Program-made: the position numbers and the translations under genes | Shown here: piece after piece, positions 1 to 6,856 of the stretch | Numbering within the stretch: the first letter of the stretch is position 1 | Layout of the letters: every line of letters begins with the position of its first letter | NCBI GenBank assembly: GCA_900471605.1 | Contig: UCEY01000057.1 | Location: forward strand, 1-51,471 | Direction: 5' to 3' | DNA: 51,471 bases | From: Hyphomicrobiales bacterium | GTDB taxonomy: Bacteria; Pseudomonadota; Alphaproteobacteria; Rhizobiales; Rhizobiaceae | Notes under the pieces: model-generated | Told to the model about the DNA's origin: nothing | Seen by the model: the letters and a program-made list of their open reading frames with translations, nothing else | Database searches by the model: none

Positions 1-175
1 GGGCGGGGATCAGGCGCGCGACAAGGCCTTCGGCGATCAGCGTGTCGGTCTCGAAAGGCAGGTGCGGTCCGTGCTGCTCGTGGGCGCCGAGCGGCAGCAC
101 GGCGATCCAGTCTCGCCTTTCTGTGGACGCAAGTGTCGTATCATTGTCATGATAACGCGGCGAAGGGTGCGGCAT
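1..175 (-). CDS. Creatininase-family metal amidohydrolase, N-terminal part only
   Basis: The gene starts at an ATG read leftwards from 175 and runs off the left edge, so only about 58 residues are visible. The peptide contains WIAVLPLGAHEQHGPHLPF followed by ETDTLIAEGL. Residues E33, H35 and D44 match the spacing of the first metal ligands of creatininase-family enzymes (Glu-x-His-x8-Asp). Family members hydrolyse cyclic amides, such as creatinine to creatine, or related formamide bonds using Zn or Mn; the substrate here cannot be told. It is divergent from the MarR gene at 259, which may control it. The family call is firm despite truncation because the metal motif is so characteristic. Confidence 0.75.
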   Translation of the reverse strand, partial: MPHPSPRYHDNDTTLASTERRDWIAVLPLGAHEQHGPHLPFETDTLIAEGLVARLIPA

Positions 176-258
176 CTGGCGGTGGTTTCCCGGTTTCGGT
201 ATGGATAGCGCGGCACAGATATAACGGTTCCTTCTTTAGGGCAAAACGGGCAGAGCGA

Positions 259-759
259 ATGAGCAAGAAGAAGGGCGACAAAAAAGCCAAGTCCGGCAAG
301 AAGAGAGAGCTTGAAGGTCTGGCGGCGACGGATCTGGCGCCGGCGATCACCCAGGCGGCCCGCTCGATGCGCACCGCGCTCAGCCGCAGCCTCGGCGAAA
401 GCGGGCTTTATGCCGGCCAGGACGGCGTAATCCTGATCCTTGCCGAAGAGGACGGAATGACCCCCGGCCAGCTTGCCATGAGGCTCGGCGTCAAGGCGCC
501 GACCATGACCCGCACGATCGGCCGGATGGAGGCGCAGGGCTTCCTGGAGCGCCGGGCCGACGGCACCGATGGGCGGCTCACCAAAGTGCACCTGACCGAG
601 GCCGGGCTGCAGACCGTCGAGCAGATCGGCCGCTCGGTCTCCGAATGCGGCTCCATGGCCGCTAAAGGCCTTTCGGACAAGGAAATCCGCACCCTTCTCA
701 AGCTCCTGAAGACCGTCGAGCAAAATCTCCAGTCCGATCTCTCGGACGAGCGAAGCTGA
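259..759 (+). CDS. MarR-family transcriptional regulator
   Basis: 166-residue winged-helix regulator. A lysine-rich N-terminus (MSKKKGDKKAKSGKKREL) precedes the dimerisation helix. The DNA-binding core GMTPGQLAMRLGVKAPTMTR and the wing RRADGTDGRLTKVHLTEAG lie around residues 70-120, and a helical C-terminus follows. The reading frame is open back to 133, but the ATG at 259 is chosen because the upstream extension would overlap the divergent creatininase gene and has no family-like sequence. MarR proteins usually repress themselves and a neighbouring divergent gene and respond to small aromatic or metabolite ligands. The 83-bp gap to the creatininase-type gene makes that gene the likely target, which is inference. 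Confidence 0.85.
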   Translation: MSKKKGDKKAKSGKKRELEGLAATDLAPAITQAARSMRTALSRSLGESGLYAGQDGVILILAEEDGMTPGQLAMRLGVKAPTMTRTIGRMEAQGFLERRADGTDGRLTKVHLTEAGLQTVEQIGRSVSECGSMAAKGLSDKEIRTLLKLLKTVEQNLQSDLSDERS

Positions 760-795
760 TTCCTTTGAATAATCGCTGTCACAGGATTGTCGCAC

Positions 796-827
796 CGAAT
801 TAAATTGTTTATTTAAAGTTTAATTCG
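796..827. promoter_or_regulatory. Perfect 9-bp inverted repeat in front of the LacI-type gene
   Basis: CGAATTAAA at 796-804 is the exact reverse complement of TTTAATTCG at 819-827, separated by 14 bp of equally AT-rich sequence in an otherwise GC-rich window. It lies 40 bp upstream of the LacI-type start and 37 bp after the marR stop. It may be an operator, perhaps autoregulatory; no T-run follows it, so a terminator is less likely. Confidence 0.4.
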
Positions 828-866
828 AGCGTCGGATAGCGACGCCGGCCATTGCGGGTGGGGGAA

Positions 867-1889
867 ATGGCGCAAAAGATCAAGTTGTCGACGATCGGCG
901 AAAGCCTCGGTCTTTCCACCGCCACGATATCGCTTGCACTGCGCGACAGCCCGTTGGTGGCGGCCGATACGCGGGAAAAGATCAAGGAACAGGCACGGGC
1001 GCTCGGCTATATCTACAATCGCCGCGCCGCCAGCCTCAGAACCTCGCGATCCGGCATCATCGGCGTCGTGGTGCACGACATCATGAACCCGTTCTATGGG
1101 GAAATCCTGAAAGCGATTGAAAGCGAGCTCGACCGCAGCCGCCATACCTTCATCCTTTCCAACCATTACGACTCGGTGGAAAAGCAGCGTACCTTCATCG
1201 AAACGCTGCTGCAGCTCGGCGGAGACGGGGTGATCATGTCGCCGGCGATCGGCACGCCGATCGAGGATATGAGACTCGCGGAAGAGAACGGCATGCCGGC
1301 GATCCTGGTTGCCCGCTCGATGGAAGGCGTCGAACTGCCGACCTATCGCGGCGACGACAGCTACGGCATTTCGCTTGCGACCAACCACCTGATTGGCCTC
1401 GGGCATCGGGTGATCGCCATGATCGGCGGCACCGACCAGACGTCCACCGGCCGCGACCGCTACCAGGGTTATGTCAACGCGCTGCGCAAGGCGGGTATCG
1501 AGGTGGATCCGAACCTGCGCATTCCGGGGCCGCGTTCGAAGCAGGGCGGGTTCGAGGCGGCGGTGCATTTCCTCTCCCTGCCGCAGAAGCCGACCGCCGC
1601 CGTCTGCTGGAACGATCTGGTGGCGATCGGCCTGATGAACGGCATCGCCCGTGCCGGGCTGATGCCCGGCCATGACATTTCCGTCACTGGTTACGACGAT
1701 CTGGAAGAGGCTTCGATCGCGACGCCTGCACTGACCACGGTGTGGAACGGCCAGACGGAAGTCGGCCGGCTTGCGGCGCGCGCCCTGCTCGACCGCCTGG
1801 CCGGCAGCCACGAGCCGGACGGCATCCACCTGATCAAGCCGGAAATGCGCATCCGCCAGTCGACCGGGGTGCACCGGCCGCGGGTTTGA
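867..1889 (+). CDS. LacI-family transcriptional regulator
   Basis: 340 residues, the usual LacI length. An N-terminal helix-turn-helix (KLSTIGESLGLSTATISLAL, residues about 6-25) and hinge (NRRAASLRTSRSG) are followed by a periplasmic-binding-protein-like sensor domain (IIGVVVHDIMNPFYGEIL, CWNDLVAIGLMNG, DISVTGYDD). The ATG at 867 is preferred over the in-frame TTG at 852 because GGGGGA sits just before it. It is convergent with the amidotransferase gene, with only 2 bp between stop codons. LacI proteins sense sugars or nucleosides; the ligand and targets are not evident. A palindrome at 796-827 is a candidate site. Confidence 0.9.
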   Translation: MAQKIKLSTIGESLGLSTATISLALRDSPLVAADTREKIKEQARALGYIYNRRAASLRTSRSGIIGVVVHDIMNPFYGEILKAIESELDRSRHTFILSNHYDSVEKQRTFIETLLQLGGDGVIMSPAIGTPIEDMRLAEENGMPAILVARSMEGVELPTYRGDDSYGISLATNHLIGLGHRVIAMIGGTDQTSTGRDRYQGYVNALRKAGIEVDPNLRIPGPRSKQGGFEAAVHFLSLPQKPTAAVCWNDLVAIGLMNGIARAGLMPGHDISVTGYDDLEEASIATPALTTVWNGQTEVGRLAARALLDRLAGSHEPDGIHLIKPEMRIRQSTGVHRPRV

Positions 1890-1891
1890 GG

Positions 1892-2665
1892 TCAGGCCGC
1901 CACGTTGGTCAGCGTCTTACGGGCGGCATAGGCGCGGACGGCCTCGCCGAAAGCATGGAAGAGCGCCCGGGACGGCGCATCGGTTTCCGCCCAGTATTCC
2001 GGATGCCATTGCACGCCGACCGCGAAATTCTTGGCGTCGATGACCGAGACGGCCTCGATCGTGCCGTCCTCGGCCGTCGCTTCGACCTGGAGGCGCGGGG
2101 CGGTTTCGGCGATCGCCTGGCGATGCAGCGAATTGACCTGCACTTCGCCGGCAAGGCCGAGGTAGTTGGCGATACAGGATCCTTCCTGGACGAAGACCGG
2201 CTGGCGGATCGCGTACATGCCGTCGCGCTCCTTCACATCGGGCTTGCGATGATCCCAGATGCCCGGCTGCTCCTGGATTTCGCTGGCGAGCGTGCCGCCC
2301 AATGCGACATTGAGTTCCTGGATCCCGCGGCAGATGGCGAGCAGCGGGATGCCGCGGTCGATCGCCCGGCGGATCAGCGGCAGCGAGGTGGCGTCGCGGG
2401 CGGGATCGAAGGGCCCGTCGCCGGGTGCTGCTTCTTTGCCGTAAAGCGAAGGGTGGACATTGGTGGCCGAACCGGAAACCAGTACCCCATCGACGCGGTC
2501 GAGGATGGCGTCGGTCTCGTTGCCCTCTTCGAACGCGGGGATGATGAAGGTCATCACGTCTGCCACCTTCAGCGCCGCTTGGACATACTGGTTGGGCGAG
2601 GCATGCCAGATCGCTCCGTCCAGTTCGCGGATATCGGCGGGCAGGGCGACGATCGGTTTTGGCAT
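1892..2665 (-). CDS. Class-I glutamine amidotransferase, gamma-glutamyl-GABA hydrolase (PuuD-like)
   Basis: 257 residues. The amidase triad is visible: nucleophile Cys112 in LLAICRGIQELNVALGG, and His221 and Glu223 in VGVQWHPEYW. The GSATNVHPSLYG stretch is typical of the peptidase C26/PuuD family. These proteins hydrolyse gamma-glutamyl-GABA in putrescine degradation or act on other gamma-glutamyl amides. No other puu genes are in view, so the substrate is open. The start at 2665 (MPKPIVALPADIRE) is chosen over an upstream in-frame extension, which has no family similarity. It is divergent from the TRAP receptor gene across about 296 bp. Confidence 0.82.
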   Translation of the reverse strand: MPKPIVALPADIRELDGAIWHASPNQYVQAALKVADVMTFIIPAFEEGNETDAILDRVDGVLVSGSATNVHPSLYGKEAAPGDGPFDPARDATSLPLIRRAIDRGIPLLAICRGIQELNVALGGTLASEIQEQPGIWDHRKPDVKERDGMYAIRQPVFVQEGSCIANYLGLAGEVQVNSLHRQAIAETAPRLQVEATAEDGTIEAVSVIDAKNFAVGVQWHPEYWAETDAPSRALFHAFGEAVRAYAARKTLTNVAA

Positions 2666-2909
2666 CAGGCTCTCCACGAAGCAGCGGCTCCGTTCGTTGT
2701 GCCGCCGGAAGCCGCCGCAAGTCAAGTTCGAGGGTGCCTTTCGGTTCCGGCACTGCCCAAAGAATGAGCATTCCCGCTTTGAAATATCTGGCGAATCCTG
2801 TCCGGGCGGAACGCTACGAAAGTCTTAGATCAAAAGACGTTCCCGCATTAAGGAATATTAGCGCCGGTGCTTGCAACCCATAGACCAAAATGTTTACCTC
2901 GCCGCAGGG

Positions 2910-2938
2910 CCGGGGAGTGGGAACAGAAAATCCCCCGG
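2910..2938 (+). promoter_or_regulatory. Leader hairpin upstream of the TRAP receptor gene
   Basis: CCGGGGA at 2910-2916 can pair with TCCCCCGG at 2931-2938 (one bulged C). This places a strong GC hairpin 11 bp before the ribosome-binding site GGGAGG of the receptor gene. It would sit in the mRNA leader. Function is unknown. The rest of 2666-2961 shows no other convincing site. Confidence 0.3.
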
Positions 2939-2961
2939 TTTGTCTTACTGGGAGGTATTTT

Positions 2962-4068
2962 ATGGATCGTCGTTCATTCTTCAAAAAGGCAGCCGTCACC
3001 GGCGCCGGTGCAGCCGCCGCAACGGTGCTCGCCGCTCCGGCCATCGCGCAGTCTAGCCCGAAAGTCACCTGGCGCCTGACGTCGTCATTTCCGAAGTCGC
3101 TGGACACCATCTATGGCGGCGCGGAAGACATCGCCAAGCATGTCGCTGCCGCAACCGATGGCAATTTCACCATCCAGCCGTTTGCCGCCGCTGAAATCGT
3201 GCCGGCCATGCAGGCAGCCGACGCCGTCAGCAACTCGACGGTCGAAATGTGCCATACCTGCTCCTATTATTTCGTCGGCAAGGATCCGACATTCGCGATC
3301 GGCACCGCGATCCCGTTCGGCCTCAACGCCCGGCTGAACAATGCCTGGTTCTACCAGGGCAACGGCAATACGCTGATGAACGAGTTCTATGCCAAGCACA
3401 ACATCTACGGCATGCCGGCCGGCAATACCGGCGCGCAGATGGGTGGCTGGTTCCGCAAGGAGATCAACACCGTCGACGACTTCAAGGGCGTCAAGATGCG
3501 TATCGCCGGCATTGCCGGCCGCGTGCTGGAGAAGCTCGGTGCTGTGCCTCAGCAGATCGCCGGCGGCGACATCTACCCGGCGCTGGAAAAGGGCACGATC
3601 GACGCGGCCGAATGGGTCGGTCCTTATGACGACTACAAGCTCGGCTTCTACAAGGTCGCCAAGTACTACTATTATCCGGCCTTCTGGGAAGGCGGCCCGA
3701 CCATCCACGCCTTCGTCAACCTGGAAAAGTGGAATGCGCTGCCGAAGGCCTATCAGGCGGCACTCTCCGATGCCTGCGCCTTCGCCAACACGAACATGAT
3801 GGGCAAATACGACCTGAAGAACCCCACGGCGATCAAGCAGATCGTCTCGCAGGGCACGACGCTTCGCCCCTTCAGCCAGGAAATCCTCGAAGCCTGCTAC
3901 AAGGCGACGCTCGAGGTCTACAAGGACATCTCGGCGACCAATGCCGACTTCAAGAAGGTCTACGAAGACCAGGTCGCCTTCAAGAAGGAGGCCTATCTCT
4001 GGATGCAGCTGTCCGAATATACCTACGACACGTTCATGATGATCCAGCAGCGCAACGGCAAGCTCTGA
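2962..4068 (+). CDS. TRAP transporter substrate-binding protein (DctP/TakP type)
   Basis: 368 residues. The N-terminus MDRRSFFKKAAVTGAGAAAA, with a cleavage-like AAPAIAQ, is a twin-arginine (Tat) signal. The mature part (KVTWRLTSSFPKSLDTIYGG, GDIYPALEKGTIDAAEWVGP YDDYKLGF) closely resembles my memory of the alpha-keto-acid receptor TakP of Rhodobacter, so a 2-oxo-acid or related carboxylate is the best guess. The Arg (KMRIAG) and aromatic residues that bind the carboxylate in this family are present. The start at 2962 follows GGGAGG at 2950-2955. The partner membrane genes dctQ and dctM lie on the opposite strand, which is an unusual split. Confidence 0.9.
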   Translation: MDRRSFFKKAAVTGAGAAAATVLAAPAIAQSSPKVTWRLTSSFPKSLDTIYGGAEDIAKHVAAATDGNFTIQPFAAAEIVPAMQAADAVSNSTVEMCHTCSYYFVGKDPTFAIGTAIPFGLNARLNNAWFYQGNGNTLMNEFYAKHNIYGMPAGNTGAQMGGWFRKEINTVDDFKGVKMRIAGIAGRVLEKLGAVPQQIAGGDIYPALEKGTIDAAEWVGPYDDYKLGFYKVAKYYYYPAFWEGGPTIHAFVNLEKWNALPKAYQAALSDACAFANTNMMGKYDLKNPTAIKQIVSQGTTLRPFSQEILEACYKATLEVYKDISATNADFKKVYEDQVAFKKEAYLWMQLSEYTYDTFMMIQQRNGKL

Positions 4069-4096
4069 GCCCGGATCAGGAAGCTATCAATCAAGC

Positions 4097-4124
4097 AACC
4101 CCGGATCGAAAGGTCCGGGGTTTT
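4097..4124 (+). terminator. Rho-independent terminator of the TRAP receptor gene
   Basis: AACCCCGGA (4097-4105) pairs perfectly with TCCGGGGTT (4114-4122) around an 8-nt loop and runs into TTTT. It lies 28 bp after the receptor stop codon. Confidence 0.88.
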
Positions 4125-4163
4125 CTGTTGCGTGTGCAGCTGGTTGCGGCAGGTTGTGCCGTA

Positions 4164-4191
4164 TCGACAATTGCACGCGCTTATCTATGAT
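4164..4191 (+). promoter_or_regulatory. Candidate sigma-70 promoter for the structured RNA
   Basis: TCGACA (4164-4169) and TATGAT (4186-4191) are separated by 16 bp and each match the housekeeping consensus at five of six positions. The predicted start is about 4197-4198, exactly where the closing helix of the downstream RNA fold begins. The site lies beyond the receptor terminator, so it could drive an independent transcript. Confidence 0.4.
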
Positions 4192-4197
4192 TGCAAC

Positions 4198-4375
4198 GTT
4201 CGAGGGCTGAAGCAGCACGCTCCGTGGCCAGCCGGAGCATCGGTGAGGACGGGCTTCACCGACTTGAGGCAAAAGCCTTGCTCTCGAACTGGAGGTAATG
4301 TGATGTGGAAATCACTGATCATTACGTTGTTGTTTAGGAAAAACCGGACGAGCTGGTCAATCTCCGTCCGGCTTA
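4198..4375 (+). ncRNA. Putative structured small RNA or riboregulatory leader
   Basis: A four-way-junction fold is readable by eye. The closing helix is GTTCGAGGGC (4198-4207) with GCTCTCGAAC (4280-4289), 10 bp including one G-U. Inside it are hairpin 4219-4224/4233-4238 (GCTCCG/CGGAGC), hairpin 4240-4248/4254-4262 (about 9 bp including one G-U, core TCGGTGA/TCACCGA) and hairpin 4266-4270/4275-4279 with an AAAA loop. A further stem, GTAATG (4295-4300) with CATTAC (4320-4325) plus TGAT/ATCA, and a 7-bp hairpin at 4344-4371 follow. A promoter-like pair sits just upstream. I do not recognise the family; tRNA features (T-loop, anticodon arm, CCA stem) are absent. It could be a trans-acting small RNA or the leader of the small ORF at 4303. 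The 3-prime end is a guess. Confidence 0.4.
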
Positions 4376-4389
4376 AATTCCTAGCATAA
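4303..4389 (+). CDS. Possible 28-residue small protein or leader peptide
   Basis: ATG at 4303 follows a strong Shine-Dalgarno (GGAGGT, 4291-4296) with 6-nt spacing. The peptide MWKSLIITLLFRKNRTSW continues basic to LKFLA: a short hydrophobic segment followed by Arg/Lys. Both the ribosome site and the ATG lie in or next to the stem at 4295-4325, so its translation could be gated by the fold. However, the ORF runs through the terminator-like hairpin 4344-4371, which argues against it. No similarity is recognised. Confidence 0.2.
   Translation: MWKSLIITLLFRKNRTSWSISVRLKFLA
4339..4371 (-). terminator. Rho-independent terminator of dctQ-dctM
   Basis: On the minus strand CCGGACG (4371-4365) pairs with CGTCCGG (4350-4344) and is followed by TTTTT (4343-4339). 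A second hairpin, GGAGGGCAG/CTGCCCTCC (4424-4416 with 4405-4397), lies between it and the dctM stop. On the plus strand the same hairpin could end the structured RNA, but with only a weak T-run. Confidence 0.65.
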
Positions 4390-4473
4390 CAACAAGGGAG
4401 GGCAGGGTTGGCGCTCTGCCCTCCACTCCGAATATATACTCTCCCATCAGCGGACTGACAAGAGAAGCCACCC

Positions 4474-5982
4474 TCAAGGGTTGATCTTGGGCGGCTCGCC
4501 GAAGTTCGGCATGGCCGGTTGCGCCGGCTGGCCGGGCACGGCCGGCGCGCCATCGATCGGAGGCAGGCCGAAATTCGGCATCTGCCCGCCGCCACCATTG
4601 CCGCTGCCGAAGCCGGGTACTTCGATCTTGATCGTGTTGAGGTCCACGGCCGGCGCCTTGTCCAGCCAGTAGGTGACCGATTCCGGCCAGAAGATGATGA
4701 TGGCAACGAGGATCAGCTGCATGCAGAGCCATGGAATGGCGCCGAGATAGATGTCCTTGGTCTTGACGCTCTTCGGGGCGATCGAGCGGAGATAGAACAG
4801 CGCAAAGCCGAAGGGCGGATGCATGAACGAGGTCTGCATGTTGACGCAGAGCAGGACGCCGAACCAGATCAGGTCGATGCCGAGCGAGCTCGCGACTGGC
4901 GCCAGCATGGGCAGGACGATGAAGGCGATTTCGAAGAAATCCAGGAAGAAGGCGAGGAAGAAGACGAAGATGTTGACGAAGATCAGGAAGCCGACCGCGC
5001 CGCCGGGGACGTGGCTCAGCAGGTATTCGATCCACAATCCGCCGTCCATGCCCTGGAAGACGAGGCTGAAGCAGGTGGCGCCGACCAGAATGAAGACGAC
5101 CATGGAGGTGATCGTCATGGTCGAATGCATGCCCTGCTTGATGAGGTCCCAAGTGAGGCGGCGGTGCATGGCCGCGAGCACCATGGCGCCGACCACGCCG
5201 AGCGCGCCGGCCTCGGTCGGGGTGGCGAGACCCATGAAGATGGTGCCGAGTACCAGGAAGATCAGCACGATCGAGGGGATCATGCCCCACAGCACCTTGA
5301 TGACCAGCGCCGCGTTGAGCTCGCCGCGGGCTTCCAGCGGCAGGGCGGGCACGTCCTTCGGGCGGAAGATGGACATGGCGAGGATGAACAGCAGGAAGAT
5401 CACCACCTGCAGGATCGAGGGGCCGATCGCGCCAAGATACATGTCGCCGACGGAGCGGCCGAGCTGGTCGGCGAGAACGATCAGCACGAGGGACGGCGGA
5501 ATGACCTGGGTGATCGTGCCGGAGGCGGCGATGACGCCGGTCGCCAGCCGCGGGTTGTAGCCGTATTTCAGCATGATCGGCAGCGAAATCACGCCCATGG
5601 TGATGACCGAGGCCGCGACCGTGCCGGTGATTGCGCCGAGGATGGCGCCAACCAGGATGACGGCGTAGGCGAGGCCGCCCGGAATGGCGCCGAACAGCTT
5701 GCCGGTGCCTTCAAGCAGGTCCTCGGCAAGGCCGCAGCGCTCCAGCACCGCGCCCATGAAGGTGAAGAAGGGAATGGCAAGCAGAAGATCGTTGGAGACG
5801 ATCCCGAAGATTCGGAACGGCAGCGCCTGCAGGAAGGCGAATTCGAAATGGCCGGTGGCGATGCCGAGAAGGCCGAAGAACAGGCCGACGGCGGAGAGCG
5901 AAAAGGCGACCGGGAAGCCGTAGAGCATGAAGATGATCATGCCGAGGAACATCGCAGGCGGCATTATACCGAATTCGAACAT
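4474..5982 (-). CDS. dctM: TRAP transporter large permease (DctM)
   Basis: 502 residues with about a dozen hydrophobic segments, e.g. AMFLGMIIFMLYGFPVAFSL, GGLAYAVILVGAILGAITGT, ATPTEAGALGVVGAM and the FLAFFLDFFEIAFIVLPML region typical of DctM. It forms the sodium-coupled transport channel with DctQ. After the last membrane span (about residue 435-450) there is an unusual tail rich in Gly, Pro, Ala and Gln. The tail contains MPNFG followed by PP twice and gives extra length compared with the usual 425-460 residues. dctQ is 27 bp upstream and co-transcribed. The cognate receptor is probably the convergent gene at 2962. Confidence 0.93.
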   Translation of the reverse strand: MFEFGIMPPAMFLGMIIFMLYGFPVAFSLSAVGLFFGLLGIATGHFEFAFLQALPFRIFGIVSNDLLLAIPFFTFMGAVLERCGLAEDLLEGTGKLFGAIPGGLAYAVILVGAILGAITGTVAASVITMGVISLPIMLKYGYNPRLATGVIAASGTITQVIPPSLVLIVLADQLGRSVGDMYLGAIGPSILQVVIFLLFILAMSIFRPKDVPALPLEARGELNAALVIKVLWGMIPSIVLIFLVLGTIFMGLATPTEAGALGVVGAMVLAAMHRRLTWDLIKQGMHSTMTITSMVVFILVGATCFSLVFQGMDGGLWIEYLLSHVPGGAVGFLIFVNIFVFFLAFFLDFFEIAFIVLPMLAPVASSLGIDLIWFGVLLCVNMQTSFMHPPFGFALFYLRSIAPKSVKTKDIYLGAIPWLCMQLILVAIIIFWPESVTYWLDKAPAVDLNTIKIEVPGFGSGNGGGGQMPNFGLPPIDGAPAVPGQPAQPAMPNFGEPPKINP

Positions 5983-6009
5983 GAGCGGCTTATCCCCCCG
6001 GGTTTCTTA

Positions 6010-6549
6010 TTATTGAAGCGGCTTTTCGTAGGTCGTGTCGACCTGGAGGACGCCTCTGAGGCCGGCGACGCGCTTCACCAGTTCGGAGAAGCCCTGCAGC
6101 GCCAGAAGCGAGAAGCCCGCGACGATGACGAGCTTGATCGGCCAGCGGATGAGGCCGCCGGCATTCGACGAGATTTCGCCCTGCGCGTAGGAAAGCGTGA
6201 AGAAGGGCCAGGCAAGCCAGGCGAGATAGAGGCAGGCCGGAATGAGGAAGACGATCAGGCCGATCGCGTCGATCCACAGGCGCGCCCGGTCGGAGACCGA
6301 GCCATAGATCAGGTCGACCCGCACATGCTCGTTGAGGCGCAGCGTATGCGAGGCCCCGAGCAGCACGATGAAGCCGAAGAGATACCACTGGATTTCCAGC
6401 CAGCCGTTGGAGCTGTAGTTGAAAAGGTAGCGGATGATGGCGTTGCCGGCGCTGATGAACGTGCAGGCGAGGACCAGATAGCCGGAAAATTTGCCAATGA
6501 TTTCGCTCAAGCGATCGATGAGACCGCTGATCCTCAACAATGCAGCCAT
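6010..6549 (-). CDS. dctQ: TRAP transporter small permease (DctQ)
   Basis: 179 residues with four hydrophobic segments (YLVLACTFISAGNAIIRYLF; WYLFGFIVLLGASHTL; LWIDAIGLIVFLIPACLYL; IKLVIVAGFSLLALQGF). The family signature LRLNEHVRVDLIYG follows the second span. DctQ pairs with DctM in the inner membrane to form the transport complex. It is the first gene of a two-gene minus-strand unit. The promoter should lie in the 307-bp gap shared with the divergent GGDEF/EAL gene. Confidence 0.92.
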   Translation of the reverse strand: MAALLRISGLIDRLSEIIGKFSGYLVLACTFISAGNAIIRYLFNYSSNGWLEIQWYLFGFIVLLGASHTLRLNEHVRVDLIYGSVSDRARLWIDAIGLIVFLIPACLYLAWLAWPFFTLSYAQGEISSNAGGLIRWPIKLVIVAGFSLLALQGFSELVKRVAGLRGVLQVDTTYEKPLQ

Positions 6550-6637
6550 GATTTCCCCAATTCCAACGGGTCTGTCTTATCCCGCCCGCTCTTGGTTGGC
6601 GATGTAAACCAAGGTCTAAGAAAAGGAAAGTCCTAAT

Positions 6638-6666
6638 AAGCCCGGTTTTCGTCTACAAAAAGCCGG
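6638..6666. repeat. Inverted repeat in the dctQ / GGDEF-EAL divergent gap
   Basis: CCCGG followed by TTTT pairs, with one bulge, with AAAA and CCGGG about 20 bp on. It sits about 90 bp upstream of dctQ and 190 bp upstream of the GGDEF/EAL start. It could be an operator or a weak bidirectional terminator. Confidence 0.25.
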
Positions 6667-6773
6667 GATTATGGCGGGTTGTGCAAGGCGTGGGCCGGTT
6701 GCATCGGTCCCGGGGTCAACCTGCAGAAAAATTTAGCTATCCCATTGGCAATTTGTTCAGCAAACTCTCAAGA

Positions 6774-6794
6774 ACCCCCCAATGAAAGGGGGGT
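6774..6794 (+). promoter_or_regulatory. ACCCCCC/GGGGGGT hairpin upstream of the GGDEF-EAL gene
   Basis: ACCCCCC at 6774-6780 pairs perfectly with GGGGGGT at 6788-6794 across the loop AATGAAA. It lies 62 bp before the start codon and is probably in the mRNA leader. The remaining 6550-6856 sequence shows no other clear site. Confidence 0.35.
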
Positions 6795-6856
6795 AAACGG
6801 CGCGCGGACAAGCAATTTTTAAAGGGTTTCCCGCAGTGTCGACAGGAAGGCAAGGG

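Noticed and set aside
4198..4289. tRNA or tRNA-like gene
   Set aside because: The three-hairpin cloverleaf layout suggested it, but there is no 7-bp acceptor pattern with CCA, no T-loop consensus and no 7-nt anticodon loop.
4519..6636. 705-residue plus-strand reading frame opposite dctM and dctQ
   Set aside because: Its translation is Glu/Asp/Arg-rich low complexity with no family signature, and it is the antisense of two clear membrane genes. This is a GC-bias shadow frame.
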